Under the pieces are notes generated by a model. It was not told the origin of the DNA and made no database searches. It saw nothing but the letters and a program-made list of their open reading frames with translations. Made by a program: the position numbers and the translations under genes. Positions 51,833 to 60,519 of a DNA stretch of 64,000 nucleotides are shown here, piece after piece; within the stretch, counting starts at the first letter, position 1; the number at the start of each line of letters is the position of its first letter. The stretch is from Gottfriedia solisilvae (lineage in GTDB: Bacteria; Bacillota; Bacilli; Bacillales; Bacillaceae_G). Location of the stretch: positions 248,001-312,000 of the forward strand of contig NZ_NETJ01000001.1 of NCBI RefSeq assembly GCF_002128405.1. Reading direction: 5' to 3'.

Positions 51833-52845
51833 CTTTCGCGATTTACATTATACATTGCTTTTAATTCTTTAAAGCTAATGAATTTTTTATTTTCTTGATC
51901 CCATAATCGGAACTTTAACGATGATAGACTTGTTTTAAGGGTAATCGTTGGAACGTTTTGTAATGGTAATGTGTTATTATGAACATCTTCTAAATGATAA
52001 TTTGGAACTCTAGGACTTAAATGATGTACATGGTGATAACCAATATTTCCTGTTAACCATTGCAATAATTTCGGAAGCTTATAAAATGAACTTCCTTCAA
52101 CTGCTGCTTTAACATAATCCCAATTTTCGTCTTCTTCGAAATATGAATCCTCGAATTGATGCTGTACATAGAATAACCATATTCCAAGTGCTGCACTTAC
52201 GAAAAAGATTGGCCCTTGAATGATTAAAAAGTTTTCCCATCCGATTTGCCAACAAAATAACGCCGATAATCCTACGATGGCAATATTTGTTATATAAGTG
52301 TTTAATCTCTCTTTTAATTTTGCATTTTTTGCGTTAAAACGATTTGAAATGAGTACGATATAAATTGGTCCAAATCCAAACATAATCAATGGATTACGAT
52401 ATAGTCTATATGCAAGCTTCTTCCAAACAGATGCTGAAACATACTCCTCTACAGTTAAAACCCACATATCACCAACGCCTCGTTTATCTAAGTTACTACT
52501 CGTTGCATGATGAATTGAATGACTATGCTTCCATTGACTAAAAGGAAATAAAGTAACAATTCCCGTAATGGTTCCTAAAATTTTATTAGCTGTCTTGTTT
52601 TTAAAGAATGATTGATGACAACAATCATGAAAAATAATAAAGATTCTAATTAAAAATAAGGCTGCAGCTAAATCAAAAATTAATGTTAAAAAAATTGAAG
52701 TGGATAAACTTTTATAAGCAAGTATCCATAAAATAATAAATGGTACAAAGGTGTTAATCATTTGCCATACACTAGCTTTTAAATTTGATTTTTCATAAGG
52801 GATAATTTGTTTTCGCAAATTCTTTTGATTTTGTTGTTGTGACAT
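51817..52845 (-). CDS. des: Membrane acyl-lipid desaturase
   Basis: 342 residues. Three histidine boxes for the di-iron centre: HDCCHQSFF (His73, His77), KHSHSIHHA (107-113) and YHHVHHLSPRVPNYHL near 270-285. Four to six membrane spans. In B. subtilis Des desaturates membrane phospholipids at Delta-5 during cold shock and is activated by DesR. Promoter region 52846-52970 holds a matching operator. RBS AAAGGA. Confidence 0.95.
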   Translation of the reverse strand: MSQQQNQKNLRKQIIPYEKSNLKASVWQMINTFVPFIILWILAYKSLSTSIFLTLIFDLAAALFLIRIFIIFHDCCHQSFFKNKTANKILGTITGIVTLFPFSQWKHSHSIHHATSSNLDKRGVGDMWVLTVEEYVSASVWKKLAYRLYRNPLIMFGFGPIYIVLISNRFNAKNAKLKERLNTYITNIAIVGLSALFCWQIGWENFLIIQGPIFFVSAALGIWLFYVQHQFEDSYFEEDENWDYVKAAVEGSSFYKLPKLLQWLTGNIGYHHVHHLSPRVPNYHLEDVHNNTLPLQNVPTITLKTSLSSLKFRLWDQENKKFISFKELKAMYNVNRESSDSV

Positions 52846-52895
52846 TTACTATTTCCTTTCTTAATTTCAATACTTAGTTTTAAGATGTAATCCTA

Positions 52896-52963
52896 ATTAT
52901 AAATAGTTAGAATATACATTGGTAGTAGCAGGCGTCATGTGTTATATATGACAAATGTCATAT
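52896..52963 (-). promoter_or_regulatory. des promoter with DesR-type palindrome
   Basis: Perfect inverted repeat ATATGACA-AA-TGTCATAT at 52946-52963 (plus strand), with a third half-site GTCAT at 52934-52938. Downstream on the minus strand a TATAAT box (52896-52901) with a poor -35 (TACCAA) fits an activator-dependent promoter. Confidence 0.7.
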
Positions 52964-53082
52964 AGCTCGTAATCGTTTACAACTTTTATTCATTTAGTGA
53001 CACAATATAATTTTTATTTTTTTCCTCATATTTATGCTATTAAATTAAAATTAAAAAGTGCATATCAAAAAATAATGGATAT

Positions 53083-53111
53083 AAAAAAGCAATACTTTAA
53101 AAAAGTATTGC
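53083..53111 (-). terminator. Intrinsic terminator
   Basis: On the minus strand GCAATACTT-TTTTAA-AGTATTGC then TTTTTTAT, 11 bases past the gene at 53122. Confidence 0.85.
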
Positions 53112-53121
53112 CACATGTTGA

Positions 53122-53655
53122 TCATGATTTATTCATTTCCAATTTCTTATTCTTTTTAATTTTACCAAATGGTTTAAAGTACGTAACAATCGTCATAACA
53201 GTCATGCAAATTAAGTTAAATATGCCTGTAACAATAATAGATAACCAAGATGTCTTAAACTCATTAGATGATAATGCATCAATTCCAAGCTGATTAGCGT
53301 ATTTAATTAATAGTGCAAACCAATCATTTATAAAAAATATTCCTAAAAGGATAATTAAAATCGTTAAAACAAGTTTAATCACGACCCAATAATATTTAAC
53401 CAGTCCCCACTGGGTCCAAATAGATAATAATATTCCAGTAATGAGTGTAGCAAGCGCAGGAAATTTTAATAATGTTTCATCGATGATATGCATGCTTGAT
53501 AATGTATAGATTAATTGATTTCCGTTTTCTGCATTTTTTAAGTAAAAGCTTAGTAAAATAAGACTCAATGTTGCTCCGAACCAAGCGCAAAATGCAATTA
53601 CGTGTATACTTACTAAAATATTTTTTTTAGTTAAATTTATTTTCTTTTTAGTCAT
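53122..53655 (-). CDS. Four-span membrane protein (DUF2269-like)
   Basis: 177 residues with spans near 13-35, 58-80, 88-110 and 140-163. A His in the first span (SIHVIAFCAWFG) and Trp/His-rich membrane segments recall the DUF2269 / CopD-like haem-type membrane proteins, but the match is loose. RBS GAGGAA. Its upstream region has the same 11-bp phased repeat as the two-component operon beside it, so it is probably a target of that regulator. Confidence 0.65.
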   Translation of the reverse strand: MTKKKINLTKKNILVSIHVIAFCAWFGATLSLILLSFYLKNAENGNQLIYTLSSMHIIDETLLKFPALATLITGILLSIWTQWGLVKYYWVVIKLVLTILIILLGIFFINDWFALLIKYANQLGIDALSSNEFKTSWLSIIVTGIFNLICMTVMTIVTYFKPFGKIKKNKKLEMNKS

Positions 53656-53727
53656 CTTTATTCCTCCATTAACAATTCTTTATGTTTCAAATCATAATCA
53701 ATAAATATAAAACAACTATTATTAAAT

Positions 53728-53745
53728 CCTTAAATTTTTCTTAAA
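53728..53745 (-). promoter_or_regulatory. 11-bp phased direct repeat, candidate response-regulator site
   Basis: Minus strand TTTAAG-AAAAA-TTTAAG-GATTTAAT: two TTTAAG units 11 bases apart, 75-90 bases upstream of the membrane protein ATG. Same pattern and flanks as the site at 55716-55732. Confidence 0.55.
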
Positions 53746-53790
53746 TAAACTCAGATACTTTCATATCTGTATAAAATATAATTTAATATA

Positions 53791-53826
53791 AAAAAAACCG
53801 CCAAACTCTATAGTTTAGCGGTTTTA
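53791..53826 (-). terminator. Terminator overlapping the response regulator stop codon
   Basis: AAAACCGC..AACT-CTAT-AGTT..GCGGTTTT with T-rich tail on the minus strand. Confidence 0.85.
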
Positions 53827-54516
53827 CATATTTGATTTGAACCGATATCCTGCACCCCAAACGGTTTCAATATAATCTGGATTTGAAGGATCATTTTCAA
53901 TTTTTTCACGTATCTTTCGAATATGTACAGTCACTGTTGAATTATCACCAATCGAATCAAACCCCCAGATCCGGTCAAATAAATGATCTTTACTAAACAC
54001 TTGATTCGGATTTGAAGCAAGAAACGTTAGTAAATTGAATTCTTTTGTCGTAAAGATTTTTTCTTCACCTTCAACGAAAATTTTTCGTGACTGTTGATTG
54101 ATCAATAATCCCCCAACCTGTAATTGGTTGTCATTTTGATCTTTTTGGACTAAACGATTATATCTTGATAGATGAGCCTTTACTCTCGCTACTAACTCAC
54201 TTGGACTAAATGGTTTCACAATAAAGTCATCAGCACCTAAACCAAAGCCTCGTATTTTATCAATATCATCAGTTTTAGCAGAAACCATTAAAATTGGAAT
54301 CTCTTTACTTTCACGAATTTTTTTACATATTTCATACCCGTTTATATCTGGTAGCATGATGTCTAATAATATAAGGTCAAACTGTTCATGAAGGGCTTTA
54401 TTTAAACCTAATTGACCATTTGTCTCTATTTCAACTATCATTCCGCCAATTTCTAAATAATCTCTTTGAAGTTCAGCAATACTTTGGTCATCTTCTATGA
54501 TTAAAATTCTGTTCAT
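53824..54516 (-). CDS. OmpR/PhoB-type response regulator
   Basis: 230 residues. Receiver with Asp52 (LILLDIMLPDINGYE), EDD at 8-10, VSAKTD (Thr) and FIVKPFSPSEL (Lys). Winged-helix C-terminus (FTTKEFNLLTFLASNPNQVF, VTVHIRKIREKIE, VWGAGYRF). It overlaps the kinase gene by four bases (ATGA). RBS AAGGAG. The target set is not named by homology; the repeat sites suggest autoregulation and control of the gene at 53122. Confidence 0.93.
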   Translation of the reverse strand: MNRILIIEDDQSIAELQRDYLEIGGMIVEIETNGQLGLNKALHEQFDLILLDIMLPDINGYEICKKIRESKEIPILMVSAKTDDIDKIRGFGLGADDFIVKPFSPSELVARVKAHLSRYNRLVQKDQNDNQLQVGGLLINQQSRKIFVEGEEKIFTTKEFNLLTFLASNPNQVFSKDHLFDRIWGFDSIGDNSTVTVHIRKIREKIENDPSNPDYIETVWGAGYRFKSNM

Positions 54517-55637
54517 ACTATCTCCTTATTACCAGTGACCTTATTTAATGTAAGATAAATACTTGTATAAACCCCTTCTTCACTTTCTGCCCACACTTGT
54601 CCACCATGTTCTTCAATTATTCGTTTTACAATTGCAAGTCCAAGTCCGGATCCACCACTCATTGCATTTCTAGACTGATCAACACGATAAAATTGATCAA
54701 ATATATAAGGTAAAACTTCTTTAGAAATTCCTTTTCCATTGTCCGTACATTCAATAATCACTTTTTCATTTTCTTCAATTAATTTTATCGATATATTTTT
54801 TTCTGACTTATCCATATATTTTAAACTATTTTGGATGACATTAGTAAATACTCGCTTAAATTGTTCTCTTTCCATAATCACGAATATGTCATTTTGTTTG
54901 CTAACATTTTCATAAGTAATCATGACTTGAATATTGTCTAAATCAAACTGTAACTCTTCAATACGATCTAATAAATAATGATGTATATTTACATCTTCAA
55001 AATGAAATGGTACTCGCTTTAAATCTAATTTCGAATATAAGAAAAGTTCATCAATTAAATGATCCATGTGTAAAGTTTTAGTATGAATAGTTTGGATATA
55101 CCTTTCCATTTTCTCTGGTGTATTCGCTATTCCATCTTGAATTCCTTCTACATATCCTTTAATTGAAGTCATGGGCGTTTTAAGATCATGTGATATATTT
55201 GCTATTAATTCTTTTCGATTTTGTTCATACTTTTGTTGTAATTCGGAGGATTCTTTTAGGCTTTTTCTCATTAATTCAAAACTTTGTGCAAGTTGACCGA
55301 TTTCATCCTTACGATAAGGCTTCATTTGAAAATCTAGATTACCTTCTCGAATTTTTCTTGCAGCATCATTTAAGCCTCTAATTGGTTTAATGATACTTCT
55401 TGATACAAAATAAGACAGTAAAGCATTCGTAATGGCAAAGATTGGGATAATGATACCAAAACGGAAAAAATAAAATGCATGTGTGCGTTGCCCACTGTCT
55501 GTTGGATCAAAAGAATTGAAGAAAAACATGTCCAGGATTATTTGTAAAAGAATAAAAGTTATAATTGGGATAACAATCATTGCAATATTTGAAAATATTA
55601 AGCGTTTACGTATTGACAATTTACAACCAACTTTCAT
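54513..55637 (-). CDS. Sensor histidine kinase (HAMP, HisKA, HATPase)
   Basis: 374 residues: two membrane spans (about 15-40 and 60-80) with a short ~20-residue outer loop, so it probably senses within the membrane or through a partner. HAMP about 80-132, phospho-acceptor His150 in ANISHDLKTPMTSIKGY, then N box NVIQNSLKY, DNGKGISKE and GGSGLGLAIVKRI. No clear RBS for ATG 55637; an in-frame TTG six codons in, after AAGTTGG, is an alternative. First gene of the operon. Confidence 0.92.
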   Translation of the reverse strand: MKVGCKLSIRKRLIFSNIAMIVIPIITFILLQIILDMFFFNSFDPTDSGQRTHAFYFFRFGIIIPIFAITNALLSYFVSRSIIKPIRGLNDAARKIREGNLDFQMKPYRKDEIGQLAQSFELMRKSLKESSELQQKYEQNRKELIANISHDLKTPMTSIKGYVEGIQDGIANTPEKMERYIQTIHTKTLHMDHLIDELFLYSKLDLKRVPFHFEDVNIHHYLLDRIEELQFDLDNIQVMITYENVSKQNDIFVIMEREQFKRVFTNVIQNSLKYMDKSEKNISIKLIEENEKVIIECTDNGKGISKEVLPYIFDQFYRVDQSRNAMSGGSGLGLAIVKRIIEEHGGQVWAESEEGVYTSIYLTLNKVTGNKEIV

Positions 55638-55715
55638 GTTTAAATATTTTACGAGTAAATGTCTTATAACTATTGTAAATTTTAATCATAAAAAATTAAA
55701 TGGACCTTATATAAA

Positions 55716-55732
55716 TCTTAAGTAATTCTTAA
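55716..55732 (-). promoter_or_regulatory. 11-bp phased direct repeat upstream of kinase gene
   Basis: Minus strand TTTAAG-AATTAC-TTAAG-ATTTAT: two TTAAG units 11 bases apart, 80-95 bases before the kinase start. Typical spacing for OmpR-family tandem sites. Confidence 0.55.
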
Positions 55733-55774
55733 ATCTGCTCACATTTAAATTAAAATAACAATTAAATAGGCACT

Positions 55775-55825
55775 TAAAAAGAGGCTGTGACAAAGTCAAT
55801 TTGACATGAGGAGCCTCTTTATTTT
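55775..55825 (-). terminator. Long hairpin terminator
   Basis: On the minus strand AAAGAGGCT-loop-AGCCTCTTT then TTAAG, downstream of the HAD gene and repeat B. Confidence 0.75.
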
Positions 55826-55865
55826 AGCGTATATATTTCTAACTTTTTTGTTTTAGAGATTATTG

Positions 55866-55986
55866 TGTTGATTTCCACTCCAGGCTGCTCGCTTTCCGTG
55901 GGGCTAAGCTTGAGCCTCCTCGGCACGCCGGGGTCTCAGACTTCCCGCTATTCCCACAGGAGTCGAGCAGCCTTCCGTTCCAATCA
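55866..55986 (+). repeat. Dispersed repeat family B, copy 2
   Basis: 121 bp from TGTTGATTTCC to TTCCGTTCCAATCA, same orientation as the copy at 41086-41213. In this copy the ends fold: AGGCTGCTCG near the left pairs with CGAGCAGCCT near the right. GC-rich inside an AT-rich genome; no gene. Confidence 0.75.
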
Positions 55987-56022
55987 TATTCTTAATCATC
56001 AGTGCACTCAAATAAAAATTTA

Positions 56023-56682
56023 TCAAAACTGCTCAATGATTGTTGGAATTTCTAATAAATCATCAATCATAAATTCAGCAAAAAAGTCTTCCCAGTAAGT
56101 ATCTTTTTTCCAAATCACTTTCATACCAGCATTTTTAGCACCATTGTAATCATTTTCAGGATGATCACCAATATAAACTGCCTCTTCTGGTAGTACTTCA
56201 AAAAATGCAAGCGCACGATGAAACAAGTTTGGATTTGGTTTGCTTAATCCTTCTTTTTCTGAAATTAAAATGATTGGAAAAAGAGATTCTAACCCTAATA
56301 CCTTCACATTATCCATTTGAAACTGTTCTTTTCCATTTGTAATGAGTCCTAATCTATATGATTTTTGCTTTAATTCATGTAACATTTCAAAAAGATTCGG
56401 AAATGGTTCACAGAAATGTTGAAAATTATGTATGTAATCTTCTAATAAATCTTCAAACTTTACACCTTTAATATCGAATTCTTCTATTAATTGTTTATAT
56501 ACTTGATCTTTCCATACATAGCCTCTATCATCTAATTCAATAAATCTTGTACGATATTTATCTATTGAAATATGTGAAAAATATTTTTTAAACCTTTCAT
56601 ATTGATCATTAATAAATTGGATAAGTGATGCTTGACGATTTAGAAGTGTACCATCTAAATCAAATAGAACTACTTTAATCAT
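56023..56682 (-). CDS. HAD-family (subfamily IA) phosphatase
   Basis: 219 residues. Motif I LFDLDGTLLN (nucleophile Asp8, Asp10), motif II LITNG (about 117), motif III KPNPNLF, motif IV YIGDHPENDYNGAKNAGM. Cap domain inserted between motifs I and II. Soluble phosphatase of the YfnB/pyrimidine-nucleotidase or phosphoglycolate type; the substrate is not decided. RBS GGAGG. Confidence 0.88.
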   Translation of the reverse strand: MIKVVLFDLDGTLLNRQASLIQFINDQYERFKKYFSHISIDKYRTRFIELDDRGYVWKDQVYKQLIEEFDIKGVKFEDLLEDYIHNFQHFCEPFPNLFEMLHELKQKSYRLGLITNGKEQFQMDNVKVLGLESLFPIILISEKEGLSKPNPNLFHRALAFFEVLPEEAVYIGDHPENDYNGAKNAGMKVIWKKDTYWEDFFAEFMIDDLLEIPTIIEQF

Positions 56683-56885
56683 TGAATTTTACCTCCATAA
56701 ATTGATTTAACTCAAAAGTTTCATTGACTAATAACTGATATCTTCATTGTAATCAAATTTATTTTCAATAATTAGTTATTTTTTACGAATATGAATTTAA
56801 AACATAGTTATTTAACCATTCGCCCAAACAATCACACCCAATTTCTCATACTTTATAAAGATTGATAACGAAGGAGTTGATATGA

Positions 56886-57278
56886 ATGGATTATTATCCA
56901 CATTATAGAGTGTTTCCTGGTCAACCAGGTGGGTTCCCTGGTCAACCAGGTGGGTTTCCAGGCCAACCAGGCGGGTTTCCAGGCCAACCAGGTGGGTTTC
57001 CAGGTCAGCCGGGCGGCGGGCAACATGGTGCACCAACATCCCCTCCACCATCTTTTGTACCTCAACAAACAAGTGCAAGTTTATTTGCTGTAGATCCGGG
57101 AGCAATTGCAGGTTGTCGATTTAGATATACTTATGTATGGCTAAATAATGGCGAAGCTTTTTGGTTTTATCCGACATTTGTAGGACGTAGGTCAGTTGCA
57201 GGTTTTAGATGGTTCGGATTTTTCTGGTCATACTTTGGAATTGATACAAACCGTATTAGATCGTTTACTTGTTTCTAA
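56886..57278 (+). CDS. GQPGGFP-repeat protein with aromatic C-terminal domain
   Basis: 130 residues. After MDYYPHYRVFP come five 7-residue units (GQPGGFP x4, GQPGGGQ), a Pro/Ser-rich linker, then a 55-residue domain starting GCRFRYTYVWLNNG and ending IRSFTCF, with flanking cysteines and many Trp/Phe/Tyr. This domain recurs in Bacillus proteins of unknown role; sporulation or surface location is likely but unproven. AAGGAG is nine bases before this ATG. A second ATG at 56882 in another frame (ATGAATG) has a shorter spacing and gives only seven codons. Confidence 0.7.
   Translation: MDYYPHYRVFPGQPGGFPGQPGGFPGQPGGFPGQPGGFPGQPGGGQHGAPTSPPPSFVPQQTSASLFAVDPGAIAGCRFRYTYVWLNNGEAFWFYPTFVGRRSVAGFRWFGFFWSYFGIDTNRIRSFTCF
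56919..57023 (+). repeat. Five tandem 21-bp repeats
   Basis: Units like GGTCAACCAGGTGGGTTCC encode GQPGGFP. Third-base changes between units (GGT/GGC, CCT/CCA) show selection on the protein rather than very recent expansion. Confidence 0.9.
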
Positions 57279-57284
57279 AAACTA

Positions 57285-57324
57285 TAAAAAATCCTTGTGC
57301 TTATAGCTCACAAGGATTTTTTTT
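57285..57324. terminator. Bidirectional terminator
   Basis: AAAAATCCTTGTG / CACAAGGATTTTT between the repeat protein and the diguanylate cyclase gene. Confidence 0.88.
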
Positions 57325-57330
57325 TTAGTA

Positions 57331-58830
57331 TTAAATAAATATTTCATTGTCGATATGATAAAAATGAACTTGATTTCTTCCATTTAATTTAGCTGTATAC
57401 AATGCTTTATCTGCGTAATCAACTGCATCTTCCATTTTAATCGATAAGTTAGGAACCAATGACATGACACCTATACTAATTGTAACGAATTGATTAACAC
57501 CTGAGTTCATATTTGGAAGTTTAAGGTCTAATACACTTTTCCGTATCTTTTCAGCAATAATACATGCTCCCTTTTCATCGGTATCACATATTCCGATGAA
57601 TTCTTCACCGCCAAATCGTGCACAGAAATCTGAAGTTATATCTAATGTTTTAGAGACTGTATTCGCAACAATTTTTAAACACTTATCTCCTTCTAAATGA
57701 CCATATGAATCATTAAACTTTTTAAAAAAGTCTATATCAAAAATGATTAGAGATAATGGTTTTTGTGATGCTTGTGCTTCTTCCCATTTTAATTTATACA
57801 TCTCTTCAAAATAACGTCTGTTAGGTATCCCTGTTAAACCATCGGAAATAGAAAGTTGATGAAGTAATTTATTAGCTTGTTGTAGTTTTCTTTCTGTGTT
57901 TTTTTGCTCAGATATATCTCTAAATACGACCATCGTAGCTTCTTTAGTTTCATAAATAATATTAGACTCGGAGAATGATAGATCCACTGCTTTTCCATCA
58001 AGACGGGTATAGTTATTATCTTTTTGTACAATAGTATCTCGAAAATGACTAAATATTTCAAAGCTATCAAATGATTTTGATTTTAAATTCGGATCTAATA
58101 AATGAAATATGTTTAGACCGATTAAATCTTTTGATTTTTCAGTACCTAATAATGTTCCTGCTTTTTCATTCGCTAACATGATGATACCGTTTTTATGAAC
58201 AAAAATCCCATCTGGTGATGTTTCAATTAAACTTCTATATCTTTCTTCACTTTCTTTTAAGGCAAGCTTTATTTCTTCATTTCTATTTAAAAAGCTGATA
58301 AACACCGCTATAAATAGACCACCCATTAAAATAAAACTTTCACATATTGGCATAATAGGGAAAAGTTGATGTGAATATTTTATATGCTGATAAAAGAAGA
58401 ACGAACTACTTAGAATCATTACACATAGAATCATATAAATCCATTTAAACCAGTAATTTTTTACTAACTTCGAAATGAAGCCACTCACGATCACATTAAT
58501 GGAAATAGTAATGAATGCAAAAATCGACCCTTCATTAATTCCGAAGTATGACAGACGAAAAGCTACTATAATCATACCGGTGATGATAGCTGCTCTAAAG
58601 CCACCGAAATACGCTGCTGAAATAATAGCGAGCTGTCTAAAATCTAAGATGTTAATTTCAAACACATGAATTCCAAACAAAATTAAGATAATGCCGAAAA
58701 TACCATGTATCATACCTACTACAATTTGAAACTTATTTGGCAATTTTTGGCGTAATATATTTTGAAGTCGATGAAAGCCAAACAAGAAAAATATGAATAA
58801 CGAAAAATTTAAAAATAAATCTTTTATCAT
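57331..58830 (-). CDS. Membrane diguanylate cyclase with PAS domain
   Basis: 499 residues from ATG 58830 (AGGTG seven bases upstream). N-terminal 5TM-LYT-type sensor region (six spans, about 5-185), PAS domain about 195-310 (SLIETSPDGIFVHKNG.. with NERKLQQANKLL linker), GGDEF domain about 330-495 with SDGLTGIPNRRYFEE, FDIDFFKKFNDSYGH and the active GGEEF. Makes c-di-GMP from GTP. No inhibitory RxxD five residues before GGEEF is evident (DFCARFGGEEF). Single gene. Confidence 0.92.
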   Translation of the reverse strand: MIKDLFLNFSLFIFFLFGFHRLQNILRQKLPNKFQIVVGMIHGIFGIILILFGIHVFEINILDFRQLAIISAAYFGGFRAAIITGMIIVAFRLSYFGINEGSIFAFITISINVIVSGFISKLVKNYWFKWIYMILCVMILSSSFFFYQHIKYSHQLFPIMPICESFILMGGLFIAVFISFLNRNEEIKLALKESEERYRSLIETSPDGIFVHKNGIIMLANEKAGTLLGTEKSKDLIGLNIFHLLDPNLKSKSFDSFEIFSHFRDTIVQKDNNYTRLDGKAVDLSFSESNIIYETKEATMVVFRDISEQKNTERKLQQANKLLHQLSISDGLTGIPNRRYFEEMYKLKWEEAQASQKPLSLIIFDIDFFKKFNDSYGHLEGDKCLKIVANTVSKTLDITSDFCARFGGEEFIGICDTDEKGACIIAEKIRKSVLDLKLPNMNSGVNQFVTISIGVMSLVPNLSIKMEDAVDYADKALYTAKLNGRNQVHFYHIDNEIFI

Positions 58831-58991
58831 CTTTAGCACCTATTTACATTTAATATAGCTGTTCAAGGACATTGTTCCTATTGGAAAATTCATTAGCTGA
58901 TGAAATCTCCAATATAGCAACAATCTCTTCTCTAAAATGCTTTAATAATAAATACAAGTTGGACGAAATTAAGTACAAACAATCATTTTAT

Positions 58992-59525
58992 TTATAGAAA
59001 CAATCCCATTAAGACAGTATGATAGTATCGTCCATCAATAAATGTATCTTCTTTTATTATTCCTTCAATCTCAAAACCTAGTTTTTTATATAAACGAATG
59101 GCTTTTGTATTATCTTCATTACAAGTCAATTGAATTTTCCTCGTGATGGTATTTTGTTTTGACCAATCAATAAGGTATTCCATTAAACTATTTCCTAATT
59201 GTAATCCCCAATATTCCTTTTTTATAACAATGCCTAATGTTCCAACATGCTTGGTACGTGCTGCTTGACTAGAATGAATCGAGGCAATGCTGATGATTTG
59301 TTCATTTAATGTAACTAATAGAATGATCGTATTCAGTTGTTCTTTTGAATTCGTTAAAGATGTTTTATATTCTTCAAGATCTCTTTTAAATTCATTTTCG
59401 CCAAAAGATAGAAAATTTGTTTCTCCTCCGACAATATTATAAAAATCAATGATCGATTGTGCGTCATCCTTAGAAGCTTCCCGTACAGTTACAATCAGAT
59501 CGTTTTTTAACTTTATTTTGAACAT
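58992..59525 (-). CDS. GNAT N-acetyltransferase
   Basis: 177 residues. Acetyl-CoA binding region GIVIKKEYWGLQLGNSLMEYLI (R/Q-x-x-G-x-G/A variant) and NEDNTKAIRLYKKLGFEIEGI, typical of RimJ/RimL or YjcK-type acetyltransferases. Substrate unknown. RBS AAGGAG. Preceded by a terminator that isolates it from the EamA gene. Confidence 0.88.
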   Translation of the reverse strand: MFKIKLKNDLIVTVREASKDDAQSIIDFYNIVGGETNFLSFGENEFKRDLEEYKTSLTNSKEQLNTIILLVTLNEQIISIASIHSSQAARTKHVGTLGIVIKKEYWGLQLGNSLMEYLIDWSKQNTITRKIQLTCNEDNTKAIRLYKKLGFEIEGIIKEDTFIDGRYYHTVLMGLFL

Positions 59526-59545
59526 GTCAATGACTCCTTTTCAAA

Positions 59546-59570
59546 CAAAAAAGAGCCGCATTTGCAGCTC
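59546..59570 (-). terminator. Intrinsic terminator
   Basis: GAGCTGCA-AA-TGCGGCTC then TTTTTTG on the minus strand, between the EamA and GNAT genes. Confidence 0.85.
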
Positions 59571-59595
59571 ACTACTTCGTATTTTAATAAATAAT

Positions 59596-60519
59596 TTATT
59601 TTTCATTATTCATCATATCATATTGCAAATGATTTTCCATTTTATTCTCTATCAATTTTTTCTTTTCGCTTGTAATGACTACTAAGGCAGCACCAAGTAA
59701 AACAATTGCACCACCAACTAATTGTAATAATTTCATGTTTTCGTTTAAAAGAATAGTAGAAAAAATAATCGTAATAACTGGTTCCACCATACTTAATATT
59801 GCACTTTTTGTAGGTCCTATTAATTTTATACCTGCAAAAAAAGATGCCATTGAAATGACGCTAGAAATGATTGAAATGCAAAGAATTGATAACCATCCAA
59901 CAAAACTAAAATGAAATTGAAGTGTATTAGTAGTCAAACCCACAATTAAAAAGGAAATTGCGGCAAACAACGCTATAAACGCACTTGTCACTAAAGGTGG
60001 CACTTGTAATGTCACTCTACCACCTACAATAATATAAATTGAGTAAACAATTGCAGCACCCAATGCTAGTGAAATGCCAAATATATTCATATGGTCTGTT
60101 GGAGTTCCTAAAACTAAAAGAATACCAAAAAGTGAAATAATCATAGAAATAACCATAAATTTTGTTAGTTTTTCTTTATTAACAAAAAATGATAGGATTG
60201 CAACAAAAACAGGATATAAGTATAAAATCAATGCAGCTAAAGATGCAGGTATGTACTTAATCGAACTAAAATAAAAACTAGATTGTAAAGTATACAGGAT
60301 GCTACCTAGAAGAAAAAATGTGATAAATTGTTTCTTCGTGATCGAAACAAATCCTTTCTTCATAAATAGATAACTAAAAAAGATGATCGAAGCAAATGAG
60401 AATCGTAGAAATAACAATGTATTTACACTAACTTGATGGTCATAGGCATAAATTGCAAAAATAGGCATCAAACCAAATGCTGTCGCTGACAAAAGTATTA
60501 AAAAATATCCTAAATACAT
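59596..60519 (-). CDS. EamA (DMT) transporter
   Basis: 307 residues, ten spans in two five-span halves, each an EamA unit (ILLSATAFGLMPIFAIYAY; ISLALGAAIVYSIYIIVGG). The second half has GPTKSAILSMVEPVITII, the conserved EamA end. Drug/metabolite transporter, substrate unknown. C-terminal SEKKKLIENKMENHLQYD is a hydrophilic tail. RBS AGGAGG. Single gene. Confidence 0.88.
   Translation of the reverse strand: MYLGYFLILLSATAFGLMPIFAIYAYDHQVSVNTLLFLRFSFASIIFFSYLFMKKGFVSITKKQFITFFLLGSILYTLQSSFYFSSIKYIPASLAALILYLYPVFVAILSFFVNKEKLTKFMVISMIISLFGILLVLGTPTDHMNIFGISLALGAAIVYSIYIIVGGRVTLQVPPLVTSAFIALFAAISFLIVGLTTNTLQFHFSFVGWLSILCISIISSVISMASFFAGIKLIGPTKSAILSMVEPVITIIFSTILLNENMKLLQLVGGAIVLLGAALVVITSEKKKLIENKMENHLQYDMMNNEK

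Noticed and set aside
56812-57105. Long open frames antisense to the GQPGGFP repeats
   Set aside because: They arise from the 21-bp repeats read on the other strand, have no RBS, and the sense frame has a good RBS and a conserved-looking domain.
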